DNA from: an uncultured Lachnospiraceae bacterium
GTDB lineage: Bacteria > Bacillota > Clostridia > Lachnospirales > Lachnospiraceae
Assembly (NCBI GenBank): GCA_945485625.1
Contig: CALYSH010000023.1
Coordinates: forward strand, 1-11,240
Length of the DNA: 11,240 nucleotides
Reading direction: 5' to 3'
The position numbers and the translations under genes are program-made. Below the pieces are notes generated by a model. That model was given only the letters and a program-made list of their open reading frames with translations. It was not told the origin of the DNA and did no database searches. Below are positions 1 to 5,580 of the stretch, in pieces. Numbering within the stretch: position 1 is the first letter of the stretch; the number at the start of each line of letters is the position of its first letter.

Positions 1-592
1 TGAATGTCTCTTCATATGCTTTTTTCTTTTCTCTCACCATACCGGATACACCATATTCTGTTTCAAAGGGCTCTGTTTTCAAATGCTCCTCATGGCTTTC
101 CCGAATTCCATATGTAATAAAAAGGAAAACTGCCGTTGCGATCATGGTAAAAAGTGCCAGCAGGCCCAGACCTGCTGCCAATGCCTCAGATATGTTTCCG
201 ATATGACCATCTGCCAGACCGCTCAGCACAATAAGAAGCGCAGGGCTTAGAATACAGAGCAATACGCCATTGGCAATCACCGGGGCTCCTTTTCTGTTGC
301 TTTCCAGAAATTCATTAGCCTCCTCCATGGATACCCGTCGAATGGTCCCCGCCTCACCGGAAACCGTAACCGGTGCCGAAGGCTCAGAGGGCTCCATCTC
401 ATCCTTTAATAAGTAATCCGTGCTCACTCCAAAAAGCTCCGCCAATTGAATAATTTTCTGAAGATCAGGAATCGATCCGGCACTCTCCCACTTGGAAACC
501 GCCTGTCTGGATACCCCAAGCTGATCTGCCAGTTCCTCCTGGGACCAACCGTTTCTTTTTCTCTCTTCAATAATCTTGTCAGCAAGTATCAT
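1..592 (-). CDS. XRE-family transcriptional regulator with two C-terminal membrane segments (3' end outside window)
   Basis: The frame is open from an ATG at 592 to the left edge (197 residues), so the C-terminus is missing. Residues 6-60 form a classic Cro/C1-type helix-turn-helix: WSQEELADQLGVSRQAVSKW, then a PDL..II.LAELFGVSTDYLL block. A linker of about 40 residues, rich in Pro and Ser, follows. Two hydrophobic stretches at about 104-125 and 137-160 should cross the membrane, which places the DNA-binding domain at the inner face. This layout is common in clostridial XRE regulators. The ligand and targets cannot be told from sequence. The start is fixed by an AGGAGG about 7 bases upstream. 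The upstream GNAT gene points the same way but is separated by a terminator, so this gene is probably transcribed on its own. Three TTGCA boxes upstream may be its operator (inference). Confidence 0.9.
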   Translation of the reverse strand, partial: MILADKIIEERKRNGWSQEELADQLGVSRQAVSKWESAGSIPDLQKIIQLAELFGVSTDYLLKDEMEPSEPSAPVTVSGEAGTIRRVSMEEANEFLESNRKGAPVIANGVLLCILSPALLIVLSGLADGHIGNISEALAAGLGLLALFTMIATAVFLFITYGIRESHEEHLKTEPFETEYGVSGMVREKKKAYEETF

Positions 593-650
593 GTTCCTAT
601 CCTCCTGTGTTTGCTTTCGTTTACAGGCCTTATCCTACCTATTTTCGCAG

Positions 651-698
651 TTGCATACCACCAAGTGGGGCTTGCAATTTGTCAATCCGGGGTTGCAA
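651..698. promoter_or_regulatory. Three TTGCA boxes at exact 21-bp spacing upstream of the XRE gene
   Basis: On the plus strand TTGCA begins at 651, 672 and 693, which is exactly 21 bp, or two helical turns, apart. The second and third copies are TTGCAAT and each follows a GGGG run. A TTGACA hexamer on the minus strand (680-685) sits between boxes two and three, but no good -10 lies at the right distance. The position between the GNAT terminator and the XRE start suggests a binding site for a dimeric or repeated regulator, perhaps the XRE protein itself. That role is inference. Confidence 0.35.
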
Positions 699-704
699 TC
701 AGCA

Positions 705-741
705 TAAAAAAGAAGCATTCCTGGTGGAACGCTTCTTTTTT
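705..741 (-). terminator. Rho-independent terminator of the GNAT gene
   Basis: Read on the minus strand, immediately after the GNAT stop codon, GAAGCGTTCC and GGAATGCTTC pair around a 4-base ACCA loop (one G-U pair). The stem is preceded by an A-run and followed by TTCTTTTTT. The A-run also gives a T-run on the plus strand, but there the wobble pair becomes an A-C mismatch and no plus-strand gene precedes it. This supports the minus strand. Confidence 0.85.
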
Positions 742-1293
742 TTATTTCTTTCCGGTAACCTTTTCTCTGTTCTTCTTTTCACCGATATCCAGACTGCCGC
801 CAATAAACAGGCTGACCAGAATACCGATACCCATACCTACCTTCGGGTCATCAAATACCAGGGTCAGTATCATTCCGATTGTAATACCGATAAACAAATA
901 CAGGCCGGTCCAGGAAGTCTTTTGTTTCTTGATGGAATAGAATTCCCGGAAACGGTCTCCCTCCCGAAGAACAAAACGCGCTTTATTCAGTGCGTGTACA
1001 CACCGGTCATTGGTATGGGTGGTTTCTGCGGTGACCTCATAAATATTTCCAAAGCTAAACGCCCAATCTACCATGGCGCGAAGCACATCGGTTCCGTAGC
1101 CCTTATTCTGATACTCCGGCTGGATATGAAGCTGAATCGGAATGGTTCCGTACTCCTTTTCTCCCGCAAAGGATACTGTACCAATCTGATTCTTTTCTCC
1201 CTTTCGCAGGGTAACGTTCCAATCCTTCTCCCACAAATCATTTTCATCAGAAGGTGTTATAATCAAATTCGGTGTTTTCACTATTTTCTGCAT
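742..1293 (-). CDS. GNAT-family N-acetyltransferase with C-terminal membrane hairpin
   Basis: The 183-residue protein has an N-terminal GNAT fold of the RimJ/RimL-like kind (Acetyltransf_3 style). The acetyl-CoA loop is visible as QNKGYGT at 62-68, after the strand IPIQLHI and before the helix DVLRAMVDWAF. TTHTNDRCVHALNKARFVLREG (91-112) corresponds to the usual NxxS..vleKlGF segment. Unlike typical family members, the acetyltransferase part ends near residue 122 and is followed by two predicted membrane helices (about 127-147 and 152-168) with a short DDP loop and a basic tail. The enzyme is therefore probably held at the membrane, facing the cytoplasm. The acceptor substrate is unknown. The start at 1293 has a GAGAGGA site about 6 bases upstream. 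It has its own promoter and terminator, so it looks monocistronic. Confidence 0.9.
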   Translation of the reverse strand: MQKIVKTPNLIITPSDENDLWEKDWNVTLRKGEKNQIGTVSFAGEKEYGTIPIQLHIQPEYQNKGYGTDVLRAMVDWAFSFGNIYEVTAETTHTNDRCVHALNKARFVLREGDRFREFYSIKKQKTSWTGLYLFIGITIGMILTLVFDDPKVGMGIGILVSLFIGGSLDIGEKKNREKVTGKK

Positions 1294-1333
1294 AATATGT
1301 CCTCTCTAATCCAAATCACAGAACGACATGTAT

Positions 1334-1363
1334 ATTGTAGCACATCCGGGGCGTATCAGGCAA
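1334..1363 (-). promoter_or_regulatory. Sigma-A-type promoter of the GNAT gene
   Basis: On the minus strand a -35 TTGCCT (1358-1363) and a -10 TACAAT (1334-1339) are separated by 18 bp. The -10 lies about 40 bp before the GNAT ATG, with a ribosome binding site in between. The position and match to the vegetative consensus are good. No terminator was found between the GH31 stop (1441) and this promoter, so some read-through from GH31 is possible. Confidence 0.65.
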
Positions 1364-1440
1364 GCTTTATCCCTATGATTCCTTATCTTATCACATATCA
1401 TCTTTTACAGATAGATATTAATTATGCATAATAAAGCCGG

Positions 1441-3432
1441 TTATCGTGCAACCGTCTCAAAAATATGAATCACCTCACTGCCAGCCTTTACGAAGGCAAT
1501 AAACCGGTCAATAGGGGCTTGGCAGGTAATCCAGCATCCGCCTTGATGTATCTCTTTCGTATTGACATCCTGCCAGCTGCCCTCCGGCAGGTACACCTTC
1601 CGCACGGTACAACCCTGCTCCGTAATGGGAGCAAACAGGATTTCCCCACCGAACATATACTGGTCATCCAGCTCGTAGCAGACCGGATCTTGGTAATAAT
1701 CAAAGAACATGGGACGCATAATGGGCTTCCCTTCCCCGGACGCAAGTTCCATGTAATGACAGATATATGGCTTCAATCGTTCCCGCAGCCGAATCAGATT
1801 GGAGAGAATCTCATAGTTTTCTTCTCCGAAGCTCCATACTTCGTTTTCCCCACCGGTGCGTTCCTTGATTCCCGGGAAACGGTCCACCTGTTCGGGAGTG
1901 CGGATTCTGGCTCCGTGGAATCGCATGACCGGACTGAATACGCCAAACTGTGCCCAACGCACAATCAGCTCTCTGAAATACTCACTTCTGGTATCTCCGG
2001 AATGAAAGCCTCCGATATCACTGTTCCACCAGGGAATCCCGCTCATTGCCATGGACAAACCGCTCTTTACACTCATGCGCAGACTTTCGAAGGTAGATCC
2101 AATATCTCCGTTCCACACCAGGGAACCAAACCTCTGCGTACCCGGATATGCCGCCCGGGTTAAAAGGATGATATCTTCCTCCCCCGCCGCCTTCAGCCCA
2201 TCATAAAAAAGCTTACTATAGTAATATGGGTACAGCATTGCGGTCTGTGCACCGTTCCCGGCATATAGCTTTAAATTGGAATACTGCTGGGGATGCACCT
2301 CCGGCTCCGCCTCATCCAGCCAGAAGTTATGAATTCCCTTGTCAAAGTAATTCTGTTTTACCTTGTCCCAGACAAATTCTCTGGTAGCCGGATTGGTTAC
2401 ATCGATAAAGGTCTGCTGACCGTAAAAGTCAAAGGTACCGTACTGGCCGTTCTCGGTGCGCACCAGCATATTCCGGTCATTCATTTCACTGTAATTTTCG
2501 CTGGCAGGATTGATGGTTGGCCATATGGAAACCACGGGCTGAATCCCCATCTCCTTCAATTCCCGGCACATCCCTTCCGGATCTGGCCAGTATTTGGGAT
2601 CAAACTTCCATTCTCCCTGTTCGGTCCAATGGAAGTAATCAATTACAATTGCATCAATGGGCACTCCCCTTCTTTTGTACTCCCTGGCTACCTGAAGTAC
2701 ATCCTCCTGACTCTCATATCGAAGTCTGGACTGCCAGAAGCCCGCTGCCCATTCCGGAAAATGGGGCGCATAGCCGGTCAGATCACAATATATCTTCATC
2801 ACATCTGCCGGGGTCTCTCCTCCGTATACCAGATAGTCCGCCTGATAAGCACTGTCTGCCACCCACATGATGTGATTCTTTGTGGTCTCGCAGCGTCCGG
2901 GCGCCGGATTATTCCAGAAAAAACCATAGCCCAGGGAGGAATAGATTACCGGAACAGCAGATTTGGTATTGTAATGCTGCAGATTGCAGCTGGCACCCTG
3001 CCTGTCAAAGAAATCCTCCTGCTCCTGTCCAAGACCATATAAGTGCTCCCCGGGATTGGATTCAAAGATTACCTTAACCTGATAATGATCCCCTTCCGTA
3101 TGGATATTTCTGCAGGTATAATCTCCCTCATATTTGGTACGAAGAATCGCTGCATCCTTTCTGTAAAATGTAATAATACCGCCATACCAGGGAGTTCCCA
3201 CATCAACCGTCACGGACATCATACCGTTTCGAAGGGTCATTTTCTTCTCATCCCCCTCCAGCTGTATGTCCGAAGCTTCCTTTGCAGGAAGCAGGGTCCA
3301 GCTTTCCTCTGATAACCTGCTGTTTTTTGTGGAACGGCAGCGTATGCAGTCCGGGCCATAGGGTTCAAACACCGTCAGCTCATCCCTGCGTTCAAATATC
3401 ATTTTATTGCCTTCTACTCGAATTTTCGCCAT
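1441..3432 (-). CDS. Glycoside hydrolase family 31 alpha-glycosidase (alpha-glucosidase or alpha-xylosidase type)
   Basis: This 663-residue enzyme should cleave alpha-linked sugars from non-reducing ends with retention. The N-terminal beta-sandwich (to about residue 220) ends in the family hallmark HLYGLGQEQEDF (130-141). The TIM barrel follows, with GFWQSRLRY (231-239), VPIDAIVIDYFHW (257-269), the nucleophile motif WLDEAEPE (Asp373) and the acid/base motif WNGDIGSTFESL (Asp443). GIPWWNSDIGGF (465-476) and MRFHG (503-507) are also typical, and a C-terminal beta domain closes the protein. The WLDxxEPE form differs from the WxDMNEP of classic alpha-glucosidases and is seen in alpha-xylosidase-like GH31 groups, so the substrate is left open. 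There is no signal peptide, so it probably acts in the cytoplasm on imported oligosaccharides. A divergent AraC gene lies upstream and is a likely regulator. No sugar transporter is present in the window. Confidence 0.95.
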   Translation of the reverse strand: MAKIRVEGNKMIFERRDELTVFEPYGPDCIRCRSTKNSRLSEESWTLLPAKEASDIQLEGDEKKMTLRNGMMSVTVDVGTPWYGGIITFYRKDAAILRTKYEGDYTCRNIHTEGDHYQVKVIFESNPGEHLYGLGQEQEDFFDRQGASCNLQHYNTKSAVPVIYSSLGYGFFWNNPAPGRCETTKNHIMWVADSAYQADYLVYGGETPADVMKIYCDLTGYAPHFPEWAAGFWQSRLRYESQEDVLQVAREYKRRGVPIDAIVIDYFHWTEQGEWKFDPKYWPDPEGMCRELKEMGIQPVVSIWPTINPASENYSEMNDRNMLVRTENGQYGTFDFYGQQTFIDVTNPATREFVWDKVKQNYFDKGIHNFWLDEAEPEVHPQQYSNLKLYAGNGAQTAMLYPYYYSKLFYDGLKAAGEEDIILLTRAAYPGTQRFGSLVWNGDIGSTFESLRMSVKSGLSMAMSGIPWWNSDIGGFHSGDTRSEYFRELIVRWAQFGVFSPVMRFHGARIRTPEQVDRFPGIKERTGGENEVWSFGEENYEILSNLIRLRERLKPYICHYMELASGEGKPIMRPMFFDYYQDPVCYELDDQYMFGGEILFAPITEQGCTVRKVYLPEGSWQDVNTKEIHQGGCWITCQAPIDRFIAFVKAGSEVIHIFETVAR

Positions 3433-3473
3433 TTCCTTTTCATCCTTTCCGTTTTCAATAAATAAACGCCCTT

Positions 3474-3670
3474 TCGGAATTGTGTTCCTGAAGAATTTGC
3501 ATTTTCTCTGCGAACCCTAAGGGAACGTCGGTCCTTAAAAGCAAACCGAGCTTCGCTCCGAGAAACGTCACGTTAGAAATTCGTGACGTTTGGTTTGCGC
3601 GTTACGTGACCGCTGGAGCGAAAGCGCGTTCGAAGAGAAATAAGCAAATTCTTCAGGAGCACAATTCCGA
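3474..3670. repeat. 197-bp inverted-repeat element, MITE-like or structured-RNA-like
   Basis: The two ends are near-perfect inverted repeats: 3474-3500 pairs with 3644-3670 over 27 positions with one exception (T3485 against G3659, a G-U pair if transcribed on the plus strand). The stem continues as 3503-3509 with 3634-3640 (TTTCTCT/AGAGAAA) and 3511-3515 with 3628-3632 (CGAAC/GTTCG). The interior is more GC-rich than the flanks and strongly ordered: GCAAACC 3541-3547 with 3592-3598, stacked directly on AAACGTCACG 3563-3572 with 3582-3591, and CGCT/AGCG 3611-3614 with 3623-3626. No coding frame fits. A 7-bp direct repeat, TCAATAA, lies 12 bp outside each end (3455-3461 and 3683-3689). It sits between the GH31 start codon and the candidate GH31 promoter. 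Whether it is a non-autonomous mobile repeat or a functional RNA cannot be decided from one copy. Confidence 0.8.
3563..3591. other. Perfect 10-bp hairpin at the core of the inverted-repeat element
   Basis: AAACGTCACG and CGTGACGTTT are perfect reverse complements around a 9-base loop, TTAGAAATT. The helix adjoins the GCAAACC/GGTTTGC helix with no gap on its 3' side (3591/3592). On the 5' side there is a 15-base bulge (3548-3562). There is no T-run, so it is not a terminator. Confidence 0.75.
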
Positions 3671-3690
3671 TAACTGGAATAATCAATAAC

Positions 3691-3696
3691 ATTATA
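3691..3696 (-). promoter_or_regulatory. Candidate -10 box for the GH31 gene
   Basis: On the minus strand there is a perfect TATAAT at 3691-3696. The -35 region is weak (AAGTTT-like at 17 bp), as expected for a promoter that needs an activator such as the divergent AraC protein. No other promoter-like pair was seen between this site and the GH31 ATG at 3432. If this is the real promoter, the GH31 message would carry a leader of about 250 bases that includes the whole inverted-repeat element. Confidence 0.4.
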
Positions 3697-3705
3697 TTGC
3701 TGTTT

Positions 3706-3721
3706 TCAAGAAAAAACTTGA
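3706..3721. promoter_or_regulatory. Small inverted repeat between the divergent promoters
   Basis: TCAAG and CTTGA flank an AAAAAA centre, midway between the candidate GH31 -10 (3691-3696) and the AraC-gene -10 (3753-3758). In addition ATATTGCT is repeated directly at 3694-3701 and 3746-3753, one copy touching each -10. Either could be a binding site for the AraC regulator. Both are short and AT-rich, so this is tentative. Confidence 0.25.
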
Positions 3722-3749
3722 CAATTTATGATATTTTCTTGCACAATAT

Positions 3750-3758
3750 TGCTATAAT
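3750..3758 (+). promoter_or_regulatory. Extended -10 promoter of the AraC-type regulator gene
   Basis: TGCTATAAT is a perfect extended -10 (TGnTATAAT). No consensus -35 lies 16-18 bp upstream; a TTGACA at 3718-3723 is too far away (29 bp). Extended -10 promoters often work without a good -35. The transcript would start around 3765, just ahead of the AGGAGG at 3770-3775. Confidence 0.6.
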
Positions 3759-3783
3759 CCGATTTGAGCAGGAGGAAATGGTC

Positions 3784-4656
3784 ATGGCAGTCAAATTATC
3801 CGCGGAACACATCGTACACAAAACCGGCGAAAGTCCCTTTTCCATTCATTTGACAAATGTTGCTCCGGACGAACCCAATGCTCTCTATCTTCATTATCAT
3901 CCGGAAGCGGAGTTTTTTTATCTGGAAGAGGGGGACATCTTCTTTACCATTGAGAACCATACCTTTCATCTGACTTCCGGGGACGCTATTTTCATTCCCC
4001 CCGGTTTTTTACACAACGCTGTCCGCGAACCCTCCATGGATCATCCCTGTATTTTTCATGCCATTGTATTTCAGGCAACACCCATGGAAGCGCTCTTTTC
4101 CCACAATGCACCTTATTTCCGGCCACTCCAAAGCAATCGCATGGATTGTATTTATGTTGCAGAATCAAAAGAACCATCCAATAAAAAGCTGCTGGCTGCT
4201 CTGCGTTCTGTTTTTGATTATACAGACTGTCCGCCGGATACCTGTGAACTGGCTGTGTACGGTACACTGCTCATCTGCTGGCAGGAATTGTATCAATTAC
4301 ATTTCAAGTCGCTGATTGTCGCAGAAAACGCCCATGCTCTTATGGAGGAGCTGCAACGGGTTCAGGAATACATGCAGGCTCATTATGCTGAGACCATCTC
4401 CTTGGCAGAATTAGCAAAACAGGCAGGCCTTAGCGAAAGCTATCTTTGTCACCAGTTTAAAAAGCGGACCGGTTATACCCCTTTTGAATATCTGAATCGA
4501 ATCCGAATGGTCAAAAGCTGTGAGTTGCTTTCCCGAACAAACAAAAAAATAACTGATATTGCCTCCCTCTGCGGGTTTAACAACATCAGCTATTTCAATC
4601 GCATGTTTACAAAAACAGTGGGTGTTACCCCCTCTGCCTACCGGAAGCAGGTCTGA
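3784..4656 (+). CDS. AraC-family transcriptional regulator with N-terminal cupin sensor
   Basis: The protein has 290 residues from the ATG at 3784, which has AGGAGG 8 bases upstream; the ATG at 3778 is too close to that site, and upstream codons in frame lie inside the promoter. Residues 20-85 form a cupin sensor (LYLHYHPEAEFFYLEEGDIFFTIENHTFHLTSGDAIFIPPGFLHNA), which usually binds a small sugar. The last 100 residues carry the double helix-turn-helix AraC domain: ISLAELAKQAGLSESYLCHQFKKRTGYTPFEYLNRIRM, then ITDIASLCGFNNISYFNRMFTKTVGVTPSAYRK. It is the only plus-strand gene in the window and is divergent from GH31, the common arrangement for a local regulator, so GH31 is its likely target (inference). 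It is not expected to control the polyamine genes, whose promoter is far away. Its stop codon touches that of aguB, which points the other way. Confidence 0.95.
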   Translation: MAVKLSAEHIVHKTGESPFSIHLTNVAPDEPNALYLHYHPEAEFFYLEEGDIFFTIENHTFHLTSGDAIFIPPGFLHNAVREPSMDHPCIFHAIVFQATPMEALFSHNAPYFRPLQSNRMDCIYVAESKEPSNKKLLAALRSVFDYTDCPPDTCELAVYGTLLICWQELYQLHFKSLIVAENAHALMEELQRVQEYMQAHYAETISLAELAKQAGLSESYLCHQFKKRTGYTPFEYLNRIRMVKSCELLSRTNKKITDIASLCGFNNISYFNRMFTKTVGVTPSAYRKQV

Positions 4657-5532
4657 TTATTTTATCAGGGAACCGTACATTTCCGGTCTGCGGTCCCGGT
4701 ACAGCCCCCAACTGTTTCGATGGGTCTGAACCCGGTCCAGATCCGATTCTCCGTAAACAATCTCCTCCCGGTCTCTTGAGGCCTGTACCAGTACCTCACC
4801 GGTTTCATCCGTCACAAAGGAGGAGCCGTAGAAAATCAGGGACGAGCTCTGACCGCCATTGGCCTCGGAGGGCTCCACCTTCTCTTCTCCGAAGCGATTG
4901 GCAGCAATCACCGGGATAATATTGCAGGCAGCATGTCCCTGCATGCATCTTCTCCAATGGGGCATACTGTCGCATTCCAGAATAGGCTCACTTCCGATTG
5001 CAGTGGGATACAGCAAAAGCTCCGCCCCCTGTACCGCCATTCCTCTGGCACATTCCGGAAACCACTGATCCCAGCAGATTCCCACACCGATTCTGGCATA
5101 TCTGGTATTCCATACCTTGAAACCGGTGTCCCCGGGTGTAAAGTAAAATTTCTCCTGATAGAAGTGGTCGTCCGGGATATGGGTCTTTCGATAAATTCCC
5201 AAAACACTTCCGTCTGCAGCGATTACCGCCACGGAATTGTAGAACACATTCACATCCCGCTCATAAAAGCTGATGGGAAGCACCACTTTTAGTTCCTTTG
5301 CCAGTTTCCGGAAATGGATAACCGCGTCATTTTCCTCCACCGGTTTGGCCAGAAGATAAGAATCATAATTGCGCTCCTGACAAAAATACCGGTTTTCAAA
5401 CAGCTCCGGCAATAGAATAATCTGTGCTCCTTTGGATGCAGCCTCCCGAACCAATCGATCCGCTGTTTTTCTGTTTTCCGCCGCATTTTTCACACATCGC
5501 ATCTGTATTCCGGCATACTTTACTTTTCTCAT
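4657..5532 (-). CDS. aguB: N-carbamoylputrescine amidase
   Basis: This 291-residue cytoplasmic nitrilase-superfamily (carbon-nitrogen hydrolase) enzyme hydrolyses N-carbamoylputrescine to putrescine, CO2 and ammonia. The Glu-Lys-Cys triad is visible: LLPELFE (Glu43), YRKTHIP (Lys116) and GICWDQWFPE (Cys153). PHWRRCMQGHAACNIIPVIAANRFG (191-215) and the C-terminal HRNSWGLYRDRRPEMY (271-286) are characteristic of the AguB group rather than of other nitrilases. The length is normal for the family. A GGAAGGA site lies 5 bases before the ATG at 5532. The gene is last in the polyamine operon, 48 bp after aguA, whose product is its substrate. Its stop codon directly abuts that of the converging AraC gene, and no strong terminator was seen. 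Confidence 0.95.
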   Translation of the reverse strand: MRKVKYAGIQMRCVKNAAENRKTADRLVREAASKGAQIILLPELFENRYFCQERNYDSYLLAKPVEENDAVIHFRKLAKELKVVLPISFYERDVNVFYNSVAVIAADGSVLGIYRKTHIPDDHFYQEKFYFTPGDTGFKVWNTRYARIGVGICWDQWFPECARGMAVQGAELLLYPTAIGSEPILECDSMPHWRRCMQGHAACNIIPVIAANRFGEEKVEPSEANGGQSSSLIFYGSSFVTDETGEVLVQASRDREEIVYGESDLDRVQTHRNSWGLYRDRRPEMYGSLIK

Positions 5533-5580
5533 CTCTATCCTTCCTTTTCGAAATTCTTATCTGACCATACGGTGATATCG

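Noticed and set aside
651..698. The 21-bp-spaced TTGCA boxes as a small CRISPR array
   Set aside because: The repeat unit is only 5-7 bases, far too short, and there are no cas genes.
446..1431. Two overlapping plus-strand open frames (164 and 274 codons) opposite the XRE and GNAT genes
   Set aside because: They have no recognisable motifs and read the antisense of genes with clear HTH and GNAT motifs; they also run through the terminator.
1465..3312. Several plus-strand open frames opposite GH31
   Set aside because: They are antisense shadows of a gene with complete catalytic motifs, and their residue make-up shows no family features.
3515..3523. CCCTAAGGG palindrome inside the inverted-repeat element, as a separate operator
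   Set aside because: Too short to stand alone, and it overlaps the base of the main stem; treated as part of the element.
3474..3670. The inverted repeat as a plain transcription terminator
   Set aside because: The stem is far too long, no T-run follows on either strand, and it lies in a divergent promoter region where no gene ends.
4609..4630. GGGT/ACCC hairpin followed by GTTTTTG on the minus strand, as a terminator for aguB
   Set aside because: The stem is only 4 bp and the T-run begins several bases away; it lies in the conserved end of the AraC coding region, which explains the sequence.
4653..4668. CTGAT/ATCAG hairpin across the two abutting stop codons as a bidirectional terminator
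   Set aside because: Only 5 bp, AT-rich, and without a T-run on either strand.
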